Assembly (NCBI GenBank): GCA_021771025.1
Contig: JAETPW010000003.1
Location: 72,279-136,278, forward strand
Length of the DNA stretch: 64,000 bases
DNA from: Clostridiaceae bacterium
GTDB taxonomy: Bacteria; Bacillota; Clostridia; TANB77; CAG-508
Direction of reading: 5' to 3'
The translations under genes and the position numbers were made by a program. Positions 9,119 through 17,811 of the stretch are shown here, piece after piece. The notes under the pieces were generated by a model. The model was not told the DNA's origin. It worked only from the letters and a program-made list of their open reading frames with translations, and did not search any database. Within the stretch, counting starts at the first letter, position 1. Every line of letters starts with the position of its first letter.

Positions 9119-9152
9119 TAGGGAAGAAAAGGGCGTCCCCTTTACTTCCCTA
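9119..9152 (+). repeat. Family C intergenic repeat, single copy
   Basis: Starts TAGGGAAGAAAAGGGCGTCC and ends ACTTCCCTA. It matches arms of the paired C elements at 27637-27847 with one or two differences over 34 bases. It ends directly before the AAAGGAG site of the next gene. Confidence 0.75.
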
Positions 9153-9168
9153 CAAAGGAGAGATACTT

Positions 9169-9759
9169 TTGAGAAAAAAACAAAAAAGAAAAGGAAAAGC
9201 GTTAGTGATTTTGGTAAGTTTACTAGCTATAGTCGTGTTTTTGTTGTGTTATTTTCAAGTGCCAAATCAAATCATGAAACGAATGTATCCCAAAAAGTAC
9301 CAAGAGTTTGTTTCTTATTATGCTAATGAGTATCAAGTTGAGGAAGATTTAGTTTATGCCGTGATCAAAGCGGAAAGTAATTTTAACCCTGAGGCTCATT
9401 CTCATAAAGGAGCTAAAGGATTAATGCAACTGATGGAAGATACGGCTAAAGATGTAGCGAAAAAAACGGAACTTGCTAATTCATTAGATCAAATTACGGA
9501 AAGGTTAAGTGAGCCAGAGGTAAATATTCAATTAGGTACCAAATATCTTTCTGTTTTACTAGAACGTTATCATCATAAAGAAGTGGCACTAACCGCATAT
9601 AATGCAGGAATAGGAACGGTTGATAATTGGATTGAAAAGGGAATTATTAAAGCAGATGGAAGTGATATTGAAAATGTTCCCTATCAAGAGACAAATCAAT
9701 ACGTACGTAAAATTTTGAGGGATCACCAAATTTACCAGAAATTGTATAAAAATGATTGA
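9169..9759 (+). CDS. Lytic transglycosylase, membrane-anchored SLT domain
   Basis: Cleaves the glycan strands of peptidoglycan between N-acetylmuramic acid and N-acetylglucosamine. TTG 9169 is chosen because AAAGGAG lies eight bases upstream. Residues about 8-28 form a signal anchor. The SLT domain follows: VIKAESNFNPEAHSHKGAKG contains the catalytic glutamate, then GLMQLME and, near the end, AYNAGIGTVDNW. The 196-residue length is that of the small anchored YjbJ/Slt type. It stands alone after polA. The protein probably sits on the outer face of the membrane; spore or growth roles cannot be told apart. Confidence 0.9.
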   Translation: MRKKQKRKGKALVILVSLLAIVVFLLCYFQVPNQIMKRMYPKKYQEFVSYYANEYQVEEDLVYAVIKAESNFNPEAHSHKGAKGLMQLMEDTAKDVAKKTELANSLDQITERLSEPEVNIQLGTKYLSVLLERYHHKEVALTAYNAGIGTVDNWIEKGIIKADGSDIENVPYQETNQYVRKILRDHQIYQKLYKND

Positions 9760-9855
9760 AAGTAACATAAAAGTGTGATAAGATAACACATGATAAAGAT
9801 TCTCTAAAAAGAGAAATATACAAAAAATACCTATTCATAATTGAGGAGGAAAAAA

Positions 9856-10590
9856 ATGAAGGGAAAAGAATTAAAAGAAAATCGGAAGGATGAAATAAGC
9901 GGAGTAATACTCGAAAAAGGAACTCTGCAAGAAAGAAGTTCACCGACAGCATTTTTTTATTTTGATGAGATAAAACTGCAAGAGAACAGTAAAATAAAAA
10001 ATGAAGAATGGAAAGAAATAAGTACGAACACGATCAAACAAACTATTTTCCTTATGAACCAGAACGAGGAAGAAGAATTTTTTGTCATCCATATTTATTA
10101 TGAATTGCAAGAATTTAAGGAAATAACCAAGGACTATACAATAGCTTCCCAAAAGAGATACGCAAAGCAAATAGATATTTTAGTGATAGGAAGTGAAGAG
10201 TCAATTTCCACGACAAGAAGATATAAACAAGAAGATTACAAAAGGGAATTGATAGAAGTGGATTTAATTCAAAAGGCAAAAACTGAAAGAGAAAAAGAAA
10301 ACCGTCGAGAGCAAAAAAAGTTTTCGAGAGAATGGGGAATTTTCGGGAATTGGATGCCAAAAGAATTACTTAAGCTAAATAGTAAGGAAAGTACCTTTAA
10401 AATGGGTGAGGCGGATCTATCTGTTACGGCTAGGAGTAAGTTAATCAGCCGGAAAAAAGTAGTTAAATACTCGGTAAAAGGAATAGATATTACTATTTAT
10501 CTACCAGTTAAGTTATACGAAATAGAAGTAAATCTATTTCGTCATCAAAAAGAAATAATGATGACAAAAAAGTATATCTTAATTCTTTAA
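9856..10590 (+). CDS. Unknown protein, 244 aa
   Basis: Not recognised. ATG 9856 follows GAGGAGG and is preferred over an in-frame TTG at 9841 that overlaps the ribosome site itself. No signal peptide, membrane segment or cysteine is visible. The N-terminal 100 residues alternate in a beta-like pattern (QTIFLMNQNEEEEFFVIHIYYEL). A charged helical stretch follows (KAKTEREKENRREQKKFSRE), then a second beta-rich part. It is followed by a strong terminator, so it is probably a single-gene unit. Confidence 0.65.
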   Translation: MKGKELKENRKDEISGVILEKGTLQERSSPTAFFYFDEIKLQENSKIKNEEWKEISTNTIKQTIFLMNQNEEEEFFVIHIYYELQEFKEITKDYTIASQKRYAKQIDILVIGSEESISTTRRYKQEDYKRELIEVDLIQKAKTEREKENRREQKKFSREWGIFGNWMPKELLKLNSKESTFKMGEADLSVTARSKLISRKKVVKYSVKGIDITIYLPVKLYEIEVNLFRHQKEIMMTKKYILIL

Positions 10591-10592
10591 CC

Positions 10593-10625
10593 AGTAAAAG
10601 CAATCCCACTGGGATTGCTTTTACT
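10593..10625 (+). terminator. Intrinsic terminator
   Basis: Perfect 15-bp stem AGTAAAAGCAATCCC / GGGATTGCTTTTACT with a three-base loop, five codons or fewer after the preceding stop. The T run lies within the right arm. Confidence 0.85.
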
Positions 10626-10720
10626 AAGTTAACAAAAACAACAACCAAACCACTTGCCAAAACACAAAAAATGAAATAAAATAGAAACAAAGAGAAAAGC
10701 AAAAAGGAGAACAAAAAACC

Positions 10721-11965
10721 ATGATAATTGAACAAGCTTTATTCGCCATTGTAGCATTCACCTTATTTATCTATCTGTTTTTTAAGATGTTCAGAGAAAA
10801 TGATACAAGTTATATTATCGTATTAATTTTACAAGCCATAGGGATAGCCTTAAATTTTTTAGAAGTGTTATTCCAAATTAAATTAAACTGGATATTCATG
10901 ATCATAAAATATATAGTAGCAATTTTACTACCAATTGGCGTGATTTTATTAGAAAAGCAAGGAAAACCTTGGATTGAAATAATCAATATTCTTAAAGCTA
11001 AGGTATACTTTAAATTAGAAAATAATAAAAAAGCAAAACAAGTCCTAATCGATCTAATCGATAAAATACCAGAAAATTATCAAGGTCATAAATTATTAGC
11101 TGAAATATATGAACAAGAAGGCGGAATGAGAAAAGCCATAGATGAATATGTTCAAGCTATTGATAGCAATAAAAAAGACTATAATTCTTATTATAAAGTA
11201 GCTGAACTATTAACTCAATTAGATAAATCAGATGAAGCAGCCGAAATGTTAGTTAATTTATTAAACAAAAAACCAGAATATTTACAAGCAACAGAATTAT
11301 TAGGAAATATTTTGATCAAAAAAGAAATGTACAAAGAAGCGGCTAATATATACCAAGAAGCGTTACGTTATCATCCAGTTAATTATGAAATACACTACAA
11401 TTTAGGAATGGTATACACTATGCTCAATGATTTTGAAAATGCTAAAATTTGTTATGAAAAAGCAGCAGAGATAAATTCACTAATATATAATGCTAAGTAT
11501 TCTCTGGCGGAAATAGCTTTAATTTATAAAGAACTTGATGAAGCCGAAAAATACTTCATGCAGGCCATTGAAGAAGAGGAACTCGCAGCAGATGGATATT
11601 ATGAACTAGCCAAAATATCACTGATTAAAGGGGATAAAGAAATGGCTATAAAATATGCCAATACTGCGATTGATAGTAATTCCAAGAAAATAGTACCAAA
11701 AGTAAAAAAAGACCCTATTTTTATTCCCATTATGGCTAAACTATCCATTCCGTTTAATTTAGAAGAGCCAGAAACGGAAGCAAAACTAACAAAAGCAGAA
11801 GGAAAAGTAAAAGAACATTTAGAAGAAATGGCAGAAATTACAAGGCATTTAAGTTATAGTGATATAGAATTATTAAATTATAATAAGAAAAAAGAAGAAA
11901 CCAAGAGAGAAGAAAATTCAAAAGATAGACAAGAGGAAAATGATCAAAGAGAAAGGCAAGAGTAA
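10721..11965 (+). CDS. Membrane-anchored TPR-repeat protein
   Basis: The first 90 residues hold two or three membrane helices (ALFAIVAFTLFIYLFF; a second around IVLILQAIGIALNFL; a third around IVAILLPIGVILL). From about residue 95 on there are roughly seven tetratricopeptide repeats, recognisable by the spaced A/Y/G/L positions (for example EAANIYQEALRYHPVNYEIH, then NAKICYEKAAEINSLIYNAK). The C-terminal 60 residues are very charged and probably unstructured. TPRs bind other proteins, so this is likely a membrane scaffold; no partner is evident. The ATG follows AAAAAGGAG. Confidence 0.8.
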   Translation: MIIEQALFAIVAFTLFIYLFFKMFRENDTSYIIVLILQAIGIALNFLEVLFQIKLNWIFMIIKYIVAILLPIGVILLEKQGKPWIEIINILKAKVYFKLENNKKAKQVLIDLIDKIPENYQGHKLLAEIYEQEGGMRKAIDEYVQAIDSNKKDYNSYYKVAELLTQLDKSDEAAEMLVNLLNKKPEYLQATELLGNILIKKEMYKEAANIYQEALRYHPVNYEIHYNLGMVYTMLNDFENAKICYEKAAEINSLIYNAKYSLAEIALIYKELDEAEKYFMQAIEEEELAADGYYELAKISLIKGDKEMAIKYANTAIDSNSKKIVPKVKKDPIFIPIMAKLSIPFNLEEPETEAKLTKAEGKVKEHLEEMAEITRHLSYSDIELLNYNKKKEETKREENSKDRQEENDQRERQE

Positions 11966-11986
11966 GATAGAAAAAGCCTTTGCTGT

Positions 11987-12036
11987 AAACCCGCCTGATT
12001 TAAGCTAAAAAGTTTAAGCAGGCAGGTTTATTTTTT
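11987..12036 (+). terminator. Intrinsic terminator after TPR gene
   Basis: AAACC-c-GCCTG pairs with CAGGC-a-GGTTT, with a further inner stem TTAAGCT/AGTTTAA. TTTTTT follows at 12031-12036. Confidence 0.75.
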
Positions 12037-12072
12037 GGTCATTTAGAACAATAGGAAATTTTTTAAATCCAT

Positions 12073-12101
12073 ACATAAAATTCCTGAAAAACAATATACT
12101 A
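12073..12101 (+). promoter_or_regulatory. Possible sigma-K/E-like promoter before dpaA
   Basis: ACA at 12073-12075, a 17-base spacer, then AATATACTA at 12093-12101. This fits the mother-cell pattern (AC ... CATANNNTA) with one mismatch. dpaA is mother-cell expressed in Bacillus, so the match is plausible but weak. Confidence 0.3.
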
Positions 12102-12138
12102 AATACAAGAAAACAAATAAAAAAGAAAGAGGGATATT

Positions 12139-13029
12139 ATGAGTGAAAAGAAATCATTTGCTGTAATTGGCGGAGATTTAAGGATGATAAAATTGACTAA
12201 AATGCTTGCCAAAGAGGGTAATTTAGTATATACTTATGGTCTAGAAAAAGCAGAAGAATTAAAAGGAGTAGACAACATTATTTTCTGCGACAAATTAACA
12301 GAAGCCATTAAACCAGTAGAAGTAGTCATTGGACCAATACCTTTTTCTAGTAATGGAAAAGAAATCAATACACCATTTAGTGACCAAAAAATTTCTATTC
12401 GTGAACTTATGCACATCTTAAATGCCAAAATTTTAATTGCCGGAACAATTACACCAGAAGTGTATGACTTAGCCAATGATGAATATATCGAAATAATAGA
12501 CATCATGAAACGTGAGGAATTAGCCGTCTTAAATACCATTTCTACAGCAGAAGGAGCTATCGAAATTGCCATCAGTAATACCAACAAAATCATTCATGGA
12601 AGCAAAGTTTTAGTATTAGGATTTGGAAGAATTGGGAAAGTATTAGCCAGAAAATTAGCAGGGCTTTCAGCAATAGTAACTTGTGCTGCCAGAAAAGATG
12701 AGGATATTGCATGGATTAAAGCCTATGGGCATAAATCCACAAACATCAATACCTTAGGAGAGAATCTTGCTGATTTTGATATTATCATCAATACAGTTCC
12801 TCATATGATTTTAAATGAAGAACGATTAACCTATGTAAAACCAGAATGTTTACTCATTGACCTTGCTTCTAATCCCGGAGGAATTGATAAAAAAGTGGCC
12901 AAAGAAAAAGAACTAAAATTAATATGGGCACTAGCTCTGCCAGGAAAAGTAGCTCCTATTACGACAGCAGAATTTATTAAAGACACCATTTATAATATCA
13001 TGAAAGAAATCTATAAAGAAAGTCGTTAG
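12139..13029 (+). CDS. dpaA: Dipicolinate synthase subunit A
   Basis: With DpaB it makes dipicolinic acid from dihydrodipicolinate in the mother cell of the sporangium; the product fills the spore core. The protein has the DpaA N-terminal domain (FAVIGGDLRMIKLTKMLAKEG, PIPFSSNGKEINTPFS) and a Rossmann domain from about residue 150 (VLVLGFGRIGKVLARKLA, a GxGxxG fold). The C-terminus TVPHMILNEE and DLASNPGGID is typical. At 296 residues it is full length. dpaB is not next to it, unlike in Bacillus, so dpaB must be elsewhere or replaced. ATG follows AAAGAGGG. Confidence 0.93.
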   Translation: MSEKKSFAVIGGDLRMIKLTKMLAKEGNLVYTYGLEKAEELKGVDNIIFCDKLTEAIKPVEVVIGPIPFSSNGKEINTPFSDQKISIRELMHILNAKILIAGTITPEVYDLANDEYIEIIDIMKREELAVLNTISTAEGAIEIAISNTNKIIHGSKVLVLGFGRIGKVLARKLAGLSAIVTCAARKDEDIAWIKAYGHKSTNINTLGENLADFDIIINTVPHMILNEERLTYVKPECLLIDLASNPGGIDKKVAKEKELKLIWALALPGKVAPITTAEFIKDTIYNIMKEIYKESR

Positions 13030-13162
13030 AGAGTTAAAAAATGATTGCTAAGTTTTTGCTTTATTCTACTGATAAGAAAAGGAAAAATATTACTAGCGAT
13101 AAAAATTAAAAAAAGTTATTAAGTTGAAACAAATAAATCTAACCAAAGAAAGGAAGAAAAAA

Positions 13163-13954
13163 ATGAACGAATTAATTCAAGCACTTATTTTAGGAATTGT
13201 CCAAGGGTTAACGGAATTATTACCAATTTCAAGCTCAGCACATTTAAACTTAATCCCTTGGGCATTCAATTGGGAAATGCCAGCAAGTTTTGATGTCGCT
13301 TTACACTTTGGTACATTACTTGCCATCGCCCTATTCTTTTTCAAAGACTGGATTGCTCTAATTAAAGGAGGATATAATCAAGTCGTTAAAAAAGAAAAAT
13401 CCACAGAAGGAAGAATGTTTTGGTACATTGTGATTGCTACCATACCAGGAGGAGCAATAGGATTTTTATTAGATCACTTTGTGGGAGACAGCTTAGGAAA
13501 AATGCCATTACTCATTGCCACTGCCTTAATTGTAATGGGAATTATATTATACATAGCCGACAAAAAAGCACCATCCAAAACCAAATATAAAGACATGACA
13601 TTTAAACAAACTTTTTTAATTGGATTATCCCAAGCACTAGCCTTCATTCCCGGAGTATCCAGATCAGGAGTAACCATGACAGCAGGAAGAATTATGGGAG
13701 TAGAACGAGAATCCACTGCCAAATACTCATTTATGTTATCAGCACCAATTGTGTTAGGAGCAACTCTTTACAAATTCAAAGACTTTGTTTTTGGAATGCC
13801 ATTTGTAGTAGGAGTGTTAGCTAGTTTCTTAGTAGGGTTAGCTGTTATTAAATTTTTATTACAATATTTGCAAAAAGGAAGCTTTAAAATTTTTGCTATT
13901 TACCGAGTAATTTTGGGAATTGCGATCATAGGCTTATATCTAACAAGAATATAA
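13163..13954 (+). CDS. uppP: Undecaprenyl-diphosphatase UppP (BacA)
   Basis: Dephosphorylates undecaprenyl diphosphate at the outer membrane face so the lipid carrier can be reused for cell-wall synthesis; overproduction gives bacitracin resistance. The signature GIVQGLTELLPISSSAHL lies near the N-terminus, with the conserved second motif PGVSRSGVTMTAGR around residue 170. About eight membrane helices cover the 263 residues. ATG 13163 is chosen over an in-frame upstream TTG because AAGAAAGGAAG precedes it and the protein then starts at the conserved NELIQALILG. The DUF368 gene at 60075 serves the same lipid pool. Confidence 0.95.
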   Translation: MNELIQALILGIVQGLTELLPISSSAHLNLIPWAFNWEMPASFDVALHFGTLLAIALFFFKDWIALIKGGYNQVVKKEKSTEGRMFWYIVIATIPGGAIGFLLDHFVGDSLGKMPLLIATALIVMGIILYIADKKAPSKTKYKDMTFKQTFLIGLSQALAFIPGVSRSGVTMTAGRIMGVERESTAKYSFMLSAPIVLGATLYKFKDFVFGMPFVVGVLASFLVGLAVIKFLLQYLQKGSFKIFAIYRVILGIAIIGLYLTRI

Positions 13955-14133
13955 TGTCTAATGGGGGACGTTTCTGTTTTGTCCAATTGGGGACGTTTCT
14001 GTTTTGGACATTTTGATTTTGTCCAAAGGGGGATGTCTCTTTTTGAGATATTTTTCTCTTTGTCCAATTGGGGATGTTTCCTTTTTTGGACTTTTTTGCT
14101 TTTTATCCAATAGAACACGTTTCTATTTGACTG
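13955..14133 (+). repeat. Tandem run of five family A repeats
   Basis: Units begin at about 13955, 13980, 14020, 14061 and 14105, a period close to 40 bases. The best unit reads TGTCCAATTGGGGACG, then TTTCTGTTTT, then GGACA. Later units are progressively mutated. The run starts right at the uppP stop codon. Confidence 0.8.
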
Positions 14134-14232
14134 TTTTTCCTTTAATTGAATCTTCTTTATTAGTTAGTAAGATATTTTTATAGGTGTACCTAATTTTGTG
14201 CTATAGGATAATGGTTTTGAGGAATTAGTCCG

Positions 14233-14415
14233 CTTTGAACTCAAGTCATCTGTGGTACTTTTTAGATAAATTTAGTCTTCCATAGCTGGGTCTTTTTAAA
14301 ACCCTTAGGTCCCTCACAAGAAGCCTGTTATCGGGTTTTAAGCCTAACGCGGGTCTTGGGGAACTGTCAGACGTAAATTTATCTAAAAAGTACTACAGAT
14401 GACTTGAGTTCAAAG
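14233..14415. repeat. Family D long inverted repeat, copy 1
   Basis: A 42-base left arm (14233-14274, starting CTTTGAACTCAAGTCATCTG) pairs with 14374-14415 with a single G-U wobble. The 99-base loop holds TCTTCCATAGC, then AAAACCCTTAGGTCCCTCAC, material shared with the copy at 41412 but with the central part flipped. Confidence 0.85.
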
Positions 14416-14430
14416 CTATTTTAGTGTAAA

Positions 14431-14476
14431 ACTAGTAGTTACAATTCACAGTTTGATGAAAATGGTAACTACTAGT
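14431..14476. repeat. Short perfect hairpin next to D copy 1
   Basis: ACTAGTAGTTAC (14431-14442) and GTAACTACTAGT (14465-14476), 12-bp perfect stem with a 22-base loop that contains ATTCACAG, also found in the hairpin at 43049. Confidence 0.6.
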
Positions 14477-14939
14477 AACAATTTTGCGTAAAAGTAGGTT
14501 AAATACACTTTACAAAGTAAGAAAAAGATGATATAGTATACATAATTTATTTCAGCACAAATGTGCTACCTATTTAATTCAATTATTTATTCACTCTATT
14601 TTGTTTCTTTTAAGTTCTTTCATTTGATTTTAAGTTATTTTAGTTGAAAGTATCTATCAAAATGTTTATAGTAACTGTTTAGGGGAATGTTTAATTTTGC
14701 TTTTAAGGAATTATTGTTATTAGCAGTTACCATATATAGATGGCATTTCCAAAATTCCCAAACAAAAAGAGAATAAGAAAAAAATTTATTTAAAAGGAGG
14801 TTTTACGTCTCAAAAGAGAAAATGGTAGTTTATTTTGTGCAAATAAAAATACTAGGTTTATATCAATCAAAAAACAAGTAAAAACAAGATAAGTTAAAAA
14901 AAGTCTAGAAAATATTTGAAAAATCTAGCTTTATGTTTG
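14477..14939. other. Gene-free AT-rich stretch
   Basis: No plausible open frame on either strand. Contains only a small hairpin AGCACA-AA-TGTGCT at 14554-14567 and an unpaired AAAAGGAGG at about 14794 that leads to no open frame. Probably decayed sequence. Confidence 0.5.
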
Positions 14940-14968
14940 TTGTGAATAACTTGTTTATTTGGTATAAT
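14940..14968 (+). promoter_or_regulatory. Sigma-A type promoter for the Rpn-type gene
   Basis: TTGTGA at 14940-14945, a 17-base spacer and a perfect TATAAT at 14963-14968, 16 bases before the ATG at 14985. The short leader holds the AGAAAGGAAG ribosome site. Confidence 0.7.
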
Positions 14969-14984
14969 AGAAAGGAAGTTATAG

Positions 14985-15671
14985 ATGGCAAAACAAACAC
15001 CAAAACCATTAAATCTAAAAAATGATATTGTCTTTAAAACATTTTTTTCACGAAAAGGGAACGAAGAGTTTCTCATTGATTTTTTATCTGCTTTGCTAAA
15101 AATAGAAATCAAACATATTTCTATTCGTGAAGAAGTAAATCTAGAACAATTATCCATCGAAGAAAAAGGAGGAAGGCTAGATTTACAAGCAGAATTAAAT
15201 GATGGGATTATAGTGAGTATTGAACTACAAATATGCAATCATCATGATATGGAAAATCGAACTACCTTTTATAGTGCAAAAGTGTTATCAAAGGAAACAG
15301 AAAGAGGAACAAATTATCGAGAGATTAAACAAGTCTACATGATTAATATTCTTGATTATGAATTATTAGGGTTTGAAGAATATGTATCCGAATCTGTAAT
15401 TGTATTAGATAAACACCGTGATTACGAGGTACTAAAAGGGTTAAAATGGTATTTTATTGAATTACCTAAATTTAGAGAAAAGCATCCAGACATGAATGAA
15501 AAATTAAATCAATGGATTGCCTTCATAGACGATTATGATAAGGGGTTGGTCAAAATGGCAGAAAAAAAGAATAAAACATTGGAAAAAGCAAGAGAGGAAA
15601 TGAATTATTTAACAGGAGATGCAGCCGTAAGAAGACTTGCAGAACTACGAGAAAAATTTTACGGGACTTAG
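14985..15671 (+). CDS. Rpn / PD-(D/E)XK family nuclease, probably shortened
   Basis: Belongs to the Rpn (recombination-promoting nuclease) group formerly labelled transposase_31. The N-terminal pattern PLNLKNDIVFKTFFSRKGNEEFLIDFLSAL is typical. The nuclease core follows: GGRLDLQAELNDGIIVSIELQI gives the acidic D ... ExQ positions of a PD-(D/E)XK site. Family members usually run to about 290 residues with a C-terminal glutamine- or glycine-rich helix. This one stops at 228 after LAELREKFYGT, so the tail is missing; a short open stretch (EEIEECKKS) continues in another frame. It has its own promoter and lies between repeat clusters. Confidence 0.8.
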   Translation: MAKQTPKPLNLKNDIVFKTFFSRKGNEEFLIDFLSALLKIEIKHISIREEVNLEQLSIEEKGGRLDLQAELNDGIIVSIELQICNHHDMENRTTFYSAKVLSKETERGTNYREIKQVYMINILDYELLGFEEYVSESVIVLDKHRDYEVLKGLKWYFIELPKFREKHPDMNEKLNQWIAFIDDYDKGLVKMAEKKNKTLEKAREEMNYLTGDAAVRRLAELREKFYGT

Positions 15672-15710
15672 TAGAGAAGAAATCGAAGAATGTAAAAAAT
15701 CAAGTAATTA

Positions 15711-15779
15711 GTCCAATGAGGAACGTTTCTGATAAGGACCAAAACTAGAATATCCCAATTAGAAACGTTCCAATTGGAC
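15711..15779. repeat. Family A inverted pair
   Basis: GTCCAAT-gag-GAACGTTTCT (15711-15730) pairs with AGAAACGTTC-CAATTGGAC (15761-15779). A degenerate family A element folded as one stem-loop, lying between the nuclease gene and dxs. Confidence 0.7.
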
Positions 15780-15850
15780 GTTTTTCCTTGAATTTTCGCA
15801 CCAATTATGATAAAATTAATCAACTAAATAAAGAAAATGGGGTTTGTAAC

Positions 15851-17728
15851 ATGTTAGAAAAAATAAATTCACCACAAGACATAAAAAAATTAACTATTCC
15901 CGAAATAGAACAATTAGCACAAGAGATAAGAGAATATATATTACAAATTGTATCCGAAAACGGAGGACATTTAGCCTCTAATTTGGGCGTTGTTGAACTT
16001 ACCCTAGCCCTTCATCGTGTTTTTTCTGTACCAACCGATAAAATTGTGTGGGATGTAGGCCATCAGACCTATGTCCATAAAATTCTAACCGGAAGAAGAG
16101 AAGACCTAAAAACATTACGAAAATTAGAAGGAATAGCAGGCTTTCCTAAAACAAAAGAATCGGAATGTGATTGCTTTAACACAGGTCATAGTAGTACCTC
16201 TATCTCAGCAGCTTTAGGAATGGCTAGGGCGAGAAACTTAAAAGGCGAAAAACATGATGTAATTGCTGTGATCGGTGATGGTGCATTAACCGGAGGAATG
16301 GCATTAGAAGCACTAAATGATGCAGGATTTAGCAAATGTAAAATGACGGTGATTCTCAATGATAATGAAATGAGTATTTCAAAAAATATAGGTGGATTAA
16401 ATCTATTTCTTAGTAAGTTAAGAACCAAACGATTATACACCAAATCCAATATCTCCCTAAAACGAAAAATTAGTAAAATTCCAGGAGTAGGGAAGCCATT
16501 TGTGCGTTTAGTCCAAAAAGTAAAAAGAAGTATTAAACAATTAATTATTCCTAAAATGTTTTTTGAAGATATAGGGTTCACGTATTTAGGTCCAGTAGAT
16601 GGCCATAATATCGAAGAATTAGAAAGCATTTTACGTTTAAGTAAACAGGTAGATACACCAGTACTCATTCATGTATTAACCAAAAAAGGAAAAGGATATT
16701 CCATAGCTGAAAAAAATCCAGATAAATTTCATGCCACAGGACCATTTGAGAGAGAAACAGGAAACGCAAAAAAAGCCAAAGGATTAGATTATTCCAAAGT
16801 ATTTGGACAAAAATTAGTTAGCTTAGCCAAAGAAAATAAAAAAATTGTAGCAGTAACAGCTTCCATGAAAGATGGTACAGGCCTTACTGCATTTGCCCAA
16901 GAGTTTCCTGACCGTTTCTTTGACATAGGAATCGCTGAACAACACGCGATAACTATGGCAGCAGGAATGGCAAAAGAAGGGATGATCCCGGTCGTACCTA
17001 TTTATTCCTCATTTTATCAAAGAGCTTATGATCAGGTGATCCATGATGTAGCTATGCAAAATTTACCAGTCATCTTTTGCGTAGACCGTGCAGGGGTGGT
17101 AGGAGCAGATGGAGAGACCCATCAAGGAACTTTAGATATGGCATTTTTCCGTTTAGTTCCTAACTTAAGCATTATGGCGCCAAAAGACTTTCAGGAATTA
17201 GAGGATATGCTAGAAGAGGCAACAAAATGGGAAAGACCAGTTGTTATCCGTTATCCAAGAGGAGGAGAAGATCTTACTGTTAATTTAGGAGACCAAAATA
17301 AAGTAGAATATGGAAAAGCAGAGATGATTCAAGAAGGAAGAGAGATAACCATTATTGCCATAGGAAAAATGGTAGCCAGAGCAAAAAGGGTAGCAGAAAT
17401 ACTAGCAAAAGAGGGAAAATCGGTGGAAATCATTAATAGTCGATTTTTAAAGCCACTAGATGAAAAAATGATCTTAAGTAGCTTACGAAAAACAAAACAA
17501 GCTATTACCTTAGAAGATGGAACTATCATCAATGGGCTAGGAACAGCCGTAAAAGAATTAGTGATGAAAGAAAGAGAAAACAATCCATCAGGAGACATCA
17601 TCAAAGTAAAAACTTTCGCTTACCCAGATGAATACATTCCTCATGGATCAGTTGAACAGTTGGAGAAGATGTATGGGTTATCAGAAGAACAAATAGCAAA
17701 AGAAGTTGTACAGTTTATCACTAGTTAA
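15851..17728 (+). CDS. dxs: 1-deoxy-D-xylulose-5-phosphate synthase
   Basis: First enzyme of the MEP isoprenoid pathway: joins pyruvate and glyceraldehyde 3-phosphate using thiamine diphosphate. Motifs seen: VWDVGHQTYVHKILTGR near the N-terminus, IGDGALTGGMALEALN for thiamine diphosphate and Mg binding, DRFFDIGIAEQHAITMAAG with the catalytic glutamate, and ICVDRAGVVGADGETHQG-like FCVDRAGVVGADGETHQG. At 625 residues it is full length. ATG 15851 is chosen because the upstream in-frame start at 15788 would add a non-conserved extension; GGGG precedes it. ylmH follows 83 bases later. Confidence 0.96.
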   Translation: MLEKINSPQDIKKLTIPEIEQLAQEIREYILQIVSENGGHLASNLGVVELTLALHRVFSVPTDKIVWDVGHQTYVHKILTGRREDLKTLRKLEGIAGFPKTKESECDCFNTGHSSTSISAALGMARARNLKGEKHDVIAVIGDGALTGGMALEALNDAGFSKCKMTVILNDNEMSISKNIGGLNLFLSKLRTKRLYTKSNISLKRKISKIPGVGKPFVRLVQKVKRSIKQLIIPKMFFEDIGFTYLGPVDGHNIEELESILRLSKQVDTPVLIHVLTKKGKGYSIAEKNPDKFHATGPFERETGNAKKAKGLDYSKVFGQKLVSLAKENKKIVAVTASMKDGTGLTAFAQEFPDRFFDIGIAEQHAITMAAGMAKEGMIPVVPIYSSFYQRAYDQVIHDVAMQNLPVIFCVDRAGVVGADGETHQGTLDMAFFRLVPNLSIMAPKDFQELEDMLEEATKWERPVVIRYPRGGEDLTVNLGDQNKVEYGKAEMIQEGREITIIAIGKMVARAKRVAEILAKEGKSVEIINSRFLKPLDEKMILSSLRKTKQAITLEDGTIINGLGTAVKELVMKERENNPSGDIIKVKTFAYPDEYIPHGSVEQLEKMYGLSEEQIAKEVVQFITS

Positions 17729-17811
17729 AGTTGGTTAGCTTTAAGGGGATAATGGGTTTATAGGTAAATCCTTTATTAAAAACCTAAATATAGTATACAA
17801 GGAAAAAGAAG

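Noticed and set aside
13955-14133. CRISPR-like array after uppP
   Set aside because: The units are about 40 bases apart but the gaps are short and not unique spacers, the repeat decays steadily, and no cas gene is present. It is a tandem run of the intergenic family A repeat.
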